NCBI GenBank assembly: GCA_023381095.1
Contig: JAMCTO010000163.1
Location: forward strand, 1 to 12,400
Reading direction: 5' to 3'
From: Bacillota bacterium
Lineage (GTDB): Bacteria > Bacillota > Sulfobacillia > Sulfobacillales > Sulfobacillaceae
Length of the DNA stretch: 12,400 nucleotides
Shown: positions 5,700 to 12,400 of the stretch, in pieces
Numbering within the stretch: position 1 is the first letter of the stretch
Layout: every line of letters starts with the position of its first letter
Program-made: the position numbers and the translations under genes
Notes under the pieces: generated by a model
Database searches by the model: none
Seen by the model: only the letters and a program-made list of their open reading frames with translations
Told to the model about the DNA's origin: nothing

Positions 5700-7523
5700 G
5701 TGGAACGGCGCGACGTACGTAACATAGCCATTATTGCTCACGTGGATCACGGTAAAACAACTTTAGTTGATGCCATGTTGCGGCAAAGCGGAATTTTTCG
5801 GGATCCATCCCAAATGGCGGATAGGGTTCTTGATTCCAATGATTTAGAGCGTGAGCGTGGCATTACAATTTTATCCAAAACAACGGCGGTTCATTATGAA
5901 GATACAATAATAAACATCGTTGATACTCCCGGACATGCCGACTTCGGCGGTGAAGTAGAGCGAATCTTGAGTATGGTAGACGGCGCACTGTTAGTAGTGG
6001 ACGCTAATGAGGGACCGATGCCACAAACGCGATATGTCCTGCACAAGGCGTTGAGTGCCGGAATTAAACCCATTGTGGTTCTTAACAAAATGGACCGGGA
6101 CGGGGCCAGACCCCACGAAGTGGTAGATCAGGTATTGGAACTCTTTATTGATTTGGAAGCGTCGGATGATCAGCTGGAATTTCCTGTTCTTTATGCCTCT
6201 GCTAAACAAGGGGTGGCATCGACCGAAGCCGTTCTTCCGGAAAACGGGAATTTAGGGGCATTGTTCCGCACAATTCTCAACGAAATCCCTTTTCCTGTTG
6301 GCGATGAACAAGGTTCTTTGCAAATTTTGGCCACGACCTTGGAGCATGACGATTATTTGGGGAGGATGGTGATCGGACGAGTCACTCAAGGACAGGTTTC
6401 GGTGAACCAAACGGTAGGAATTGTCAATCATGAGGGTGATGTCAGGCGAGCGAGACTCAGCAAGATTTTTGGTCGCATCGGTTTAAAACGGGTAGAGTTG
6501 GAAGCCGCGACTGTGGGCGACATTGTGACACTGGCAGGATTACCTGACGTAACTATCGGTGAGACAATCACTGACGCCGACAATCCGGAACCTTTGCCCC
6601 CCATAATTGTTGATGAGCCGACACTCACGATATTAATAGGTGTCAATACCAGTCCGTTTTCGGGCCAGGAAGGACAATACGTTACGTCACGGCATTTACG
6701 CGAGAGACTCTTCCGTGAGCAAGAACGAAACGTCGCCTTAAGAGTGGAGGACACCAAGGATGCCGAGGTGTTTCGGGTCTCGGGACGCGGGGAGTTGCAC
6801 TTGGGAATTTTGTTGGAACAAATGCGACGTGAAGGTTATGAAATGGAAGTTTCCAAACCGGAAGTGATTTTGCACAAATCCTCAGAGGGCGAGTGGGTGG
6901 AACCGTTTGAACATCTTTACCTTGATGTGCCGGATGAGTATGTGGGACCGGTGATGGAACTTTTGGGCCCCCGCAAGGCGGAAATGACTCACATGGGCCA
7001 AGCCGGGCCTAATCAAACCCGTTTGGAATTTGTAATTCCGGCCCGAGGTTTATTGGGATTTCGCACCGCTTTCGTTAACCAAACTCGAGGCTATGGCATT
7101 ATGAACCACCTATTTGAGGGTTATCGTTCCTACGGCGGAGCGATTGATGAGGCCCCTAGGGGAGCTCTCATTGCCATAGAGGATGGTGTGACGACCTCTT
7201 ATGCCTTGGACAATGCTCAACAACGGGGGACTCTCTTTATTGGTCCCGGAGTTTCTGTGTATGCCGGCATGGTTGTGGGCGAGAACAGTAGACCAACGGA
7301 TCTGGAACTCAACGTCTGCAAAAGGAAGCATGTGACCAATATGCGAAGTTCCACCGCTGACGAAGCCGTTCGCTTGACTCCTCCGAGGCCCTTGACTCTG
7401 GATTTAGCCTTAGAATATGTGAAGTCGGATGAACTGGTGGAAATTACCCCCAAGTCAATTAGGTTGCGGAAGGCCACGCTCGACAAGACATTACGCAAAC
7501 GGGAAAAGATCCAAAAAATATAG
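5700..7523 (+). CDS. typA: Ribosome-associated translational GTPase TypA/BipA
   Basis: A 607-residue translation-factor GTPase that binds the ribosome in place of EF-G and helps 50S assembly and stress or low-temperature growth. The N-terminal G domain has HVDHGKTT (14-21), RGITI (switch I), DTPGHADF and NKMD. Next come the beta-barrel domain II and EF-G-like domains III and V ([21 protein letters not shown]), then the BipA-specific C-terminal part with [16 protein letters not shown] and GNLGA-like spacing typical of the family. Length is normal. The start is GTG at 5700, preceded by a strong AGGAGGG Shine-Dalgarno sequence 7 nt upstream. It lies 34 nt after murD and 23 nt before dnaE, so it is probably co-transcribed with both. 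Confidence 0.96.
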   Translation: MERRDVRNIAIIAHVDHGKTTLVDAMLRQSGIFRDPSQMADRVLDSNDLERERGITILSKTTAVHYEDTIINIVDTPGHADFGGEVERILSMVDGALLVVDANEGPMPQTRYVLHKALSAGIKPIVVLNKMDRDGARPHEVVDQVLELFIDLEASDDQLEFPVLYASAKQGVASTEAVLPENGNLGALFRTILNEIPFPVGDEQGSLQILATTLEHDDYLGRMVIGRVTQGQVSVNQTVGIVNHEGDVRRARLSKIFGRIGLKRVELEAATVGDIVTLAGLPDVTIGETITDADNPEPLPPIIVDEPTLTILIGVNTSPFSGQEGQYVTSRHLRERLFREQERNVALRVEDTKDAEVFRVSGRGELHLGILLEQMRREGYEMEVSKPEVILHKSSEGEWVEPFEHLYLDVPDEYVGPVMELLGPRKAEMTHMGQAGPNQTRLEFVIPARGLLGFRTAFVNQTRGYGIMNHLFEGYRSYGGAIDEAPRGALIAIEDGVTTSYALDNAQQRGTLFIGPGVSVYAGMVVGENSRPTDLELNVCKRKHVTNMRSSTADEAVRLTPPRPLTLDLALEYVKSDELVEITPKSIRLRKATLDKTLRKREKIQKI

Positions 7524-7546
7524 AGGAGGAAGGTCGGGACTGGCCG

Positions 7547-10318
7547 GTGCAGTCTTTTCCCTTGCTCAACATATGGTCCGCGTATTCTCTCTTGCAATCT
7601 GCCTGGGATTTGTCCACCGGGATTGCCGAACTGGAGAATGCGGGTTTTAAGTCCGCAGGCTTGGCTGATTATTATTCCTTAGCGGGAGCAGAGCATTTCG
7701 AGTATGAGGCCCAATCCCACAACATTCAGGCGTGGCTCGGCGTGAGTGTGGCTTGCGAGGCCGGAGGCGAGCCATTCTTGGGCTCACTATATGCCCTTGA
7801 TCATACGGGTTGGCAAAAATTGTGCCAACTTGCCGGTCGTCGAGAAGCGGTTGTAAGTCTTGAAGAGGTGGCATCGTCCCATCTTTTGCTTCTCTTGTGG
7901 CGGGAAACGAGGGCCTTTTGGGACGCAGCTTTTTCCTATATTCGATCCCTGGGGTTCGGTGCCTTCGTAGAGGAATTATTACCCTCTGAGACGCCCCATG
8001 GCATCCAATGGGTGCCTTCTTATCCCATTCGTTTTAACCGGCGGGCGGATGCCGTGGAAGCTTATCGTCTTTTGACCCGGTTAGGAGATTATGAGCCACG
8101 AACCCGTGCTCTGGCCATACCGGAACTTTCGGAGGCTTTGGCGGATTATCCTCAATCATGGTCAGCTTCCTTGTTTCGGGAAAATGCTCCTCGCGTCCTC
8201 CCCCGCCAGAATTTCTATATGCCCAAATTCACCCAGGCAGACGAAGACGATGGCAGAATGTTACGGGAAATGGCTCGGATGCGACTCAGTCATTGGCATC
8301 CCGAGCCCATTGTCAAGTATACTCAACGCCTGGAACAGGAATTAGAAGTTATTACCCAACTGGGATTTTCCTCGTATTTTCTCATCGTTGAAGATTTGGT
8401 TCGATATGCCGGTGATAGCCATATTGCTACCGGACCCGGACGCGGTTCTGCGGCGGGGAGCTTGGTGGCCAAGGTTTTGGGTATCACCCGGGTGGATCCC
8501 ATAAAACACGGTCTCATCTTCGAAAGATTTCTGAATCCTCATCGACACAACCTACCCGATATTGATCTGGATGTAGACCATCTTAAGCGCAATCAATTGC
8601 TTGCCTACCTAAGACGGCGTTGGGGCAGGGAGTATGTCGGGCAGATTGGGACCTATGGGACTTTAGGAGCCAGGGCTGCTCTGCGGGATGTCGCAAGAGT
8701 TCTTCGCATTCCCGGCGAACAAGTCAACCGAGTGTTGGAAAAAAGCCGTTTGACATCCGGAATGCATTTAGAAGACGGAGGAGAAGTCCTGAGGGAGACC
8801 GTCATGAAGGTTGATCCCGGTGGCCAATGGTGGAAAATCAGTAGGCTTTTGGAAGGATTGCCTCGTCATGCCTCGATTCATGCCGCAGGCGTGGTACTGT
8901 CGAATCGCCCCCTTAAGGAGCTAATCCCTTGCACCGAGGACGATGAAGGAAATCTTGTGACCCAAATGGACATGGATTCGGTACAACGGCTGGGCTTGTT
9001 GAAACTTGACTTGTTGGGATTGCGCACTTTGAGTGTCATGGACCGAATTCATGCCCGTTTTGGAGACCATTTTGATTCTGTCGACCATAAAGACCCGCGC
9101 ACATTGAACCTCTTGGGAAGAGGCGATACCGATGCCATATTTCAACTCGATGGGAAAGGCGTGCGCCTTTTGCTGCAACGACTCAAACCTCAATCGGCCG
9201 AAGATGTCATCGATGTTGTGGCATTATACCGCCCTGGTCCCATGGATGCCTTGGAAACCTATTTGCTTAGGCGTCAGGGATCGAGCGAGATGCCTCATGA
9301 TATTTTAGGAAATTTGTGTCACGATACGTTTGGGGTGATGGTCTACCAGGAGCAATTAATGATGTTGGTGCAACAAGTAGCCGGTTATTCTCTGGCCGAA
9401 GCCGACTTATTTCGCCGTGCCGTGAGTAAGAAAGATCATGATGCACTTCAGGAAATGTCCTCGGATTTTGCCGAGAGATGTCGCGTGCGGGGGTTGTCCT
9501 CGGCGGAAATAAAAGGTCTTTGGCACCGAATCCTGGCATTCGGCGATTATGGATTCAACAAATCACATGCGGCCGCCTATGGCCTACTCAGTTATTATAT
9601 GGCATTCTTAAAGACTCACTATCCCCTCGACTTCTGGGCTGCCGAATTCAGCACCGTCGGTGCCGAACGCTTAGAGTACGAGATGAGTGTGGCAGTGTCC
9701 CAAGGTGTGATCATCCTTCCTCCCGATATCCGTTATAGCCAGGTAGATTTTCAGGCCGTCGAGGACGACATGATTGTGGGGGGATTATCTATGATTCGCG
9801 GTATGAATTCCTTGGTTGCGGAGGAGATTGAGCTAGAGCGAAAGAAATCAGGGCCTTACCAAACACAGCAGGAAGCCTATAATCGAATCAAGAAAAATCT
9901 CGGCCCACGTATAGCTGATTTGTTGGAAGAGTCCGGCTGTTTCTCTTTTCTGCCCGGAAAGATTGTGCATACGGGACAGCTCGAATTGTTTTCCGATGCT
10001 CCGAGTACCGAGAGTACTCCCATGATAATTGACGCCGTGAAGAGCTTTGGGTTCCCTTGGCCTCACGCCGTAGGGCCAATTTATATTCGTATAACCGGCC
10101 CAATCGATGTAAGATGGTGGCAAAGGACGCTGTCCCGGGTTGCGGAAAGATTTCCGGGATCCTCTTCGGTTGTGATTGGTAACAAAGAGGGGCGGGCTTA
10201 TCGACTGGATGCCGTAGCTTTAGAACCCACGTGGAGGAGTTTAGACGCCATCCGGCAAATTCCAACAGTGGCGGCTTGCGGACGACGCGTTGAATCTAAA
10301 GAGAGGTGGTCAATTTGA
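7547..10318 (+). CDS. dnaE: DNA polymerase III alpha subunit, compact DnaE form
   Basis: A C-family DNA polymerase of 923 residues; typical DnaE proteins have about 1,050-1,170. The polymerase core is intact: GPGRGSAAGS (296-305), LPDIDLDV with catalytic aspartates D340 and D342, KLDLLGLRTL with D488, the RPGPM block (about 563-567) and GFNKSHAAAYGLLSYY in the fingers region (about 665-680). The N-terminal PHP domain is shortened and its metal site degraded: N8 and W10 stand where HxH is normal, and ADYY replaces TDH. After the helix-hairpin-helix region the OB fold appears missing, while a tail-like RFPGSSSVV segment remains near the C-terminus. The GTG start at 7547 gives a family-like start (FPLLNIWSAYSLL), but AGGAGG lies 17 nt upstream, so initiation may be weak or start nearer. 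It ends in TTGA overlapping the next gene. Confidence 0.9.
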   Translation: MQSFPLLNIWSAYSLLQSAWDLSTGIAELENAGFKSAGLADYYSLAGAEHFEYEAQSHNIQAWLGVSVACEAGGEPFLGSLYALDHTGWQKLCQLAGRREAVVSLEEVASSHLLLLLWRETRAFWDAAFSYIRSLGFGAFVEELLPSETPHGIQWVPSYPIRFNRRADAVEAYRLLTRLGDYEPRTRALAIPELSEALADYPQSWSASLFRENAPRVLPRQNFYMPKFTQADEDDGRMLREMARMRLSHWHPEPIVKYTQRLEQELEVITQLGFSSYFLIVEDLVRYAGDSHIATGPGRGSAAGSLVAKVLGITRVDPIKHGLIFERFLNPHRHNLPDIDLDVDHLKRNQLLAYLRRRWGREYVGQIGTYGTLGARAALRDVARVLRIPGEQVNRVLEKSRLTSGMHLEDGGEVLRETVMKVDPGGQWWKISRLLEGLPRHASIHAAGVVLSNRPLKELIPCTEDDEGNLVTQMDMDSVQRLGLLKLDLLGLRTLSVMDRIHARFGDHFDSVDHKDPRTLNLLGRGDTDAIFQLDGKGVRLLLQRLKPQSAEDVIDVVALYRPGPMDALETYLLRRQGSSEMPHDILGNLCHDTFGVMVYQEQLMMLVQQVAGYSLAEADLFRRAVSKKDHDALQEMSSDFAERCRVRGLSSAEIKGLWHRILAFGDYGFNKSHAAAYGLLSYYMAFLKTHYPLDFWAAEFSTVGAERLEYEMSVAVSQGVIILPPDIRYSQVDFQAVEDDMIVGGLSMIRGMNSLVAEEIELERKKSGPYQTQQEAYNRIKKNLGPRIADLLEESGCFSFLPGKIVHTGQLELFSDAPSTESTPMIIDAVKSFGFPWPHAVGPIYIRITGPIDVRWWQRTLSRVAERFPGSSSVVIGNKEGRAYRLDAVALEPTWRSLDAIRQIPTVAACGRRVESKERWSI

Positions 10319-10851
10319 GCAAGGTGACGCGAGAAGAGCTCGTGCAACACTTAACTCCTCCCCCGGGGATTACTATTCCCCCTTATCCGGCCAAACGAGA
10401 TAAGATTTACAGATTATCTTTGGTGTTGGTAGGACTCGGCTTGGCTGCAGAGGGGATAAGCGGCATTTTGGGAATGACCCAGGCGCAATTCTGGATTCAA
10501 GGCGCAATTAGCCTTATTTTCATCATATCCGGATGGACGTTTCTGGTCTGGCTGAAACAATGGCGGTGGATTGTGCGTGCGATGGTCGTGCTCGGCCTCA
10601 TTGTGTGGCCATTTGGGTCTTTGGAAGCATGGGCGTTGTCCTTGGTTGCGGGCGCAATTATGGCAGCCAAGGAGACGCATTGTTTCCATTTTTGGGCCGG
10701 CCGTGTAATACCATGGTACACTTTGGTTTTAGGGGTGCTTTTGGTGGCCGGATTACCCCAACCTTACATGGGTGTCGGCTGGCTGGGACTCGCGGTCTTG
10801 TGGATGAGTTTGGCCATGGGACGATCTAAGCTTCCTTTGTTTGAAGTTTGA
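10315..10851 (+). CDS. Small multi-pass membrane protein, possibly DUF2301-like
   Basis: A 178-residue protein with a short polar N-terminus (about 30 residues, proline-rich PPPGITIPPYP) and five to six hydrophobic segments over the rest. The motif MAAKETHCFHFWAG resembles the KExxCF signature I associate with the DUF2301 integral-membrane family; this is from memory and tentative, and no function is known to me. The TTG at 10315 is the likely start: it overlaps the dnaE TGA as TTGA and sits about 5 nt after GAGAGGTGG. A GTG at 10306 in the same frame would add three residues but lies inside that Shine-Dalgarno sequence. It is the last gene of the forward run and is translationally coupled to dnaE. 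Confidence 0.7.
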   Translation: MSKVTREELVQHLTPPPGITIPPYPAKRDKIYRLSLVLVGLGLAAEGISGILGMTQAQFWIQGAISLIFIISGWTFLVWLKQWRWIVRAMVVLGLIVWPFGSLEAWALSLVAGAIMAAKETHCFHFWAGRVIPWYTLVLGVLLVAGLPQPYMGVGWLGLAVLWMSLAMGRSKLPLFEV

Positions 10852-10951
10852 GGCTGCCCGATGAAAGGATCTGCCCTCGTATCATGCATGCCCGATACTC
10901 CGGTTGCGAGCGGAAAAAGCGGCTACAGAAGAAAAAGGACCCCGTATTACA

Positions 10952-10990
10952 AAAAGCATAATGGCGGCGCCAGGAAAACTGACGCCGGCA
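10952..10990 (-). terminator. Strong hairpin between convergent genes, terminator for the minus-strand gene
   Basis: TGGCGGCGCCAG (10962-10973) pairs with CTGACGCCGGCA (10979-10990) around a 5-nt GAAAA loop: ten pairs with two mismatches, and GC-rich. Read on the minus strand, it is followed after six bases by a run of five T (10951-10955 region), fitting an intrinsic terminator for the adenosyltransferase-like gene that ends at 11042. On the plus strand no T-run follows, so forward termination would be weaker. Confidence 0.5.
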
Positions 10991-11041
10991 GCAGTAGAGA
11001 AGTTGGTGGTTAACGTATCATAACTGTATACATTAATCCCT

Positions 11042-11626
11042 TTAATAGAATTCGGGGGGGCGTGATGCTTCTTCGTGGACACCCAGCTGGGCATTAACGT
11101 ATCGGGCCGCGGCAAATAGCACGTCAGATAAACGGTTGACGAATGTCAGAACAGCATGCGGCGTGCTTTCCATTTTATTCAGGGCCCATATTTCACGCTC
11201 GGCTCGACGGCACACAGTTGTGCAGACATATAGACTCGTGGCAGCTAAGGTGCCTTCGGGAATGGTAAAAGGTTTCCAAGGAGGTGTGTTAGTGCGTAAT
11301 AGATCGGCCAACTGCTCCAGTTGCTTGGTCAAATTGTCTGGTGTGGAGACTTGCGCTTCGGAATTCAGTGTGGTGGACAAATCGCGCCCGACCATAAATA
11401 GTCGGTGCTGAAGGTCGTGGAGAAATTTCTCTAAAACCTCCCATTCCTTTGGAAGCACTTGAGGCCTGGACTGGACCAAATATGCTCGCGCTTGACCGAT
11501 AAATGCATTGAGTTCATAAAGCGTGCCATATGCATTGACTCTTTGTGAGTGTTTTTCGATCTTCTTTCCTTTGCTCAGATGGGTAACCCCTGTGTCGCCA
11601 TTCCGGGTATACAGTCGGCTCGGCAT
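11042..11626 (-). CDS. PduO-type cob(I)alamin adenosyltransferase homologue
   Basis: A 194-residue protein of the PduO/MMAB adenosyltransferase family, which transfers the adenosyl group of ATP to cob(I)alamin to make coenzyme B12 and acts as a trimer in the cytoplasm. Seen are the N-terminal ATP loop YTRNGDTGVT, RVNAYGTLYELN, the mid-protein LFMVGRDLST, TTVCRRAER and the C-terminal FVNRLSDVLFAAARYVN. Two normally strict positions differ. The aspartate of the (V/T)DELN motif is Y37, and the arginine that starts RxVCRRAER is T136 (human R186, L. reuteri PduO R128 by motif alignment). FxxPGG is also altered to FTIPEGT. Activity may be reduced or changed; a paralogue with another role is possible. 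The ATG has AAAGGAG 9 nt upstream. The family is secure, the activity is not. Confidence 0.85.
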   Translation of the reverse strand: MPSRLYTRNGDTGVTHLSKGKKIEKHSQRVNAYGTLYELNAFIGQARAYLVQSRPQVLPKEWEVLEKFLHDLQHRLFMVGRDLSTTLNSEAQVSTPDNLTKQLEQLADLLRTNTPPWKPFTIPEGTLAATSLYVCTTVCRRAEREIWALNKMESTPHAVLTFVNRLSDVLFAAARYVNAQLGVHEEASRPPEFY

Positions 11627-11660
11627 AGATAACTACTCCTTTCCGAGGTCTTTATAATGA

Positions 11661-11689
11661 ACGAGCCTTTTGGGGAGTCTCTGGCTCGT
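11661..11689 (-). repeat. 7-bp inverted repeat in the leader of the adenosyltransferase homologue
   Basis: ACGAGCC (11661-11667) and GGCTCGT (11683-11689) are perfect inverted copies with a 15-nt loop, 35-63 nt ahead of the ATG on the minus strand. No T-tract follows, so it is more likely a leader hairpin or operator than a terminator. Confidence 0.3.
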
Positions 11690-11713
11690 GGGTGATGCTA
11701 GAAATCCTCATTA

Positions 11714-11722
11714 ATATTACCA
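11714..11722 (-). promoter_or_regulatory. Possible extended -10 promoter for the adenosyltransferase homologue
   Basis: On the minus strand the sequence reads TGGTAATAT: a TGn extension plus a four-of-six -10 hexamer (TAATAT), about 90 nt upstream of the start codon. No good -35 is found at 16-18 nt. It is a weak candidate, offered because the ~200-nt spacer suggests the gene has its own promoter. Confidence 0.25.
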
Positions 11723-11826
11723 TATCTTCGCCATTTCTCTTGACTGGGAATGACCCGAATCCCGCCCTCTTCGCGACACAACACTCGCCTAGGGCCGGGG
11801 TCTCGGAGTGAGTCAGTGGTTTGCCC

Positions 11827-12030
11827 CTAACCTTCTTGGTTGACGGTCAAAATGAGAGTTCCGTTGTGCAAATCATGAACAATGGCATTGGTGATCCGGG
11901 TCAGCCACATCGCGATCCGTTCTCGTTCCTGGTCGTCTTCGGCTATGAAAATGGGGGCCATGCCACCGGATACCGACTCTCTTCGGGTTGTGACAATCGC
12001 GAACATTACGGGTGTCGGTGCATCAGCCAA
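11827..12030 (-). CDS. Small partner (capping complex subunit) of the YIEGIA protein
   Basis: A 67-residue soluble protein. The core FAIVTTRRESVSGGMAPIF followed by AEDDQERERIAMWLTRI and HDLHNGTLILTV matches the small family I know as the capping complex subunit for YIEGIA, found in spore-forming Firmicutes beside the YIEGIA membrane-protein gene. Its biochemical role is not known to me. The start is TTG at 12030, with GAGAGGAG 9 nt upstream inside the end of the preceding gene. The upstream stop and this start are 3 nt apart, so translation is probably coupled. The match is from memory of the family pattern; the adjacent YIEGIA-type gene supports it. Confidence 0.7.
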   Translation of the reverse strand: MADAPTPVMFAIVTTRRESVSGGMAPIFIAEDDQERERIAMWLTRITNAIVHDLHNGTLILTVNQEG

Positions 12031-12033
12031 TGT

Positions 12034-12400
12034 TTACATCTCCTCTCGATTCAGCACGGGACTACTTATTCGGTTCCATTTGCTTGCTTCAAGCACGGGA
12101 GTGCGCTTGATGGCACGGATGAGTTTGTCCATATCCCGCTCCACGGGCAATATCGATAGCCCGGCCTTTCCCGTACTGGCGGGCATTGCCATTCGGCATA
12201 AGGGAGTTTGCTCGGGATATCCCACGTCCTTTTGTACTCCGACGGCTGTGGCGGCTTCGTAGGATATGGCTTGTCGTTGGGAAACGTTCCATAATACGGC
12301 CTGCCCTCGTTCATTCTTGGGAGTTAAGGTCACTCCCAAGCCTTCTTTTTCGTACCGTTCGCGTGGATGAGGCAAACCGACTTCCATCATCATGACGTCA
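12034..12400 (-). CDS. YIEGIA-family membrane protein, C-terminal part (partial)
   Basis: The reverse-strand frame is open from the window edge to a TAA at 12034, giving about 122 residues of a longer protein; the methionines near the edge (12385-12393) are internal, not the start. The segment reads as a soluble C-terminal domain: EVGLPHPRERYEKEGLGVTL, then VLWNVSQRQAISYEAATAVG, KDVGYPEQTPLCRMAMP and LSILPVERDMDKLIRAIKRTPVLEA. This fits the tail of YIEGIA proteins (roughly 270-300 residues, membrane helices first), and the small partner gene directly downstream agrees. The membrane part and the YIEGIA motif itself lie outside the window, so the family call rests on the tail and the neighbour. 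Confidence 0.65.
   Translation of the reverse strand, partial: DVMMMEVGLPHPRERYEKEGLGVTLTPKNERGQAVLWNVSQRQAISYEAATAVGVQKDVGYPEQTPLCRMAMPASTGKAGLSILPVERDMDKLIRAIKRTPVLEASKWNRISSPVLNREEM

Noticed and set aside
10861..11013. A 50-codon forward frame with GAGG 7 nt upstream, after the membrane-protein gene
   Set aside because: The product is basic and low in complexity with no recognisable motif, its codons (AGA, AGG) differ from the neighbours, and it runs through the strong terminator-like hairpin at 10962-10990. A chance frame is more likely.
10882..11115. Reverse-strand frame overlapping the end of the adenosyltransferase homologue
   Set aside because: Its first third is an out-of-frame shadow of that gene, and the rest runs through the terminator hairpin with no start signal of its own.
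11640..11826. Possible cobalamin riboswitch upstream of the adenosyltransferase homologue
   Set aside because: Two stretches on the minus strand loosely resemble the B12 box (near 11735-11750 and 11671-11687), but the other conserved core elements and their order are absent, and the spacer is short for the class. The resemblance is probably chance.
1..12400. CRISPR array, tRNA or rRNA genes
   Set aside because: No regularly spaced direct repeats, no cloverleaf with a T-loop GTTCRANNC consensus in a fitting context, and no rRNA-like stretches were recognised by eye.

Overview
This window looks like chromosomal DNA from a spore-former-type Firmicute. GC is near 50%, starts are a mix of ATG, GTG and TTG behind purine-rich Shine-Dalgarno sequences, and a YIEGIA gene sits beside its small partner, a pair I know from Clostridia-like spore formers. 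The moderate GC and gene mix suit a Sulfobacillus-like organism. That placement is inference; nothing in the window proves the genus.

Layout. Positions 34-1515 hold a tRNA wobble methyltransferase (trmL) and a ten-helix cation/Ca2+ exchanger-family protein. A 279-nt gap (1516-1794) follows, with a 9-bp inverted repeat and three GTGTGAA-type half-sites, then a creatininase-family metal hydrolase (1795-2538). The next 563 nt (2539-3101) carry no intact gene. They hold what looks like a short, internally deleted relic of an IS200/IS605 TnpB-type element (about 2660-2863), a weak promoter, and a leader with two strong hairpins.

From 3102 to 10851 there is a tight forward run: a class I aminotransferase (aspC-like), murD (ATGA overlap), typA/bipA, a compact dnaE and a small multi-pass membrane protein (TTGA overlap). 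Gaps are at most 34 nt, so the run is probably one transcription unit joining amino-acid metabolism, peptidoglycan precursor synthesis, ribosome-associated GTPase function and DNA polymerisation.

The forward run ends against a reverse-strand group. A strong hairpin (10962-10990) lies between the convergent blocks. On the minus strand, in transcription order, are the 3' part of a YIEGIA-family membrane protein (runs off the window), its small partner 3 nt later with a TTG start, a ~200-nt spacer, and a PduO-type cobalamin adenosyltransferase homologue.

Most of the window is conserved housekeeping DNA. The points most worth following are the TnpB-element relic, the DnaE with a degraded PHP metal site and shortened C-terminus, the adenosyltransferase homologue that lacks both partners of the Asp-Arg salt bridge of its family, and the structured leaders ahead of the aminotransferase and the creatininase-family gene. 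I found no convincing wholly new multi-gene system.
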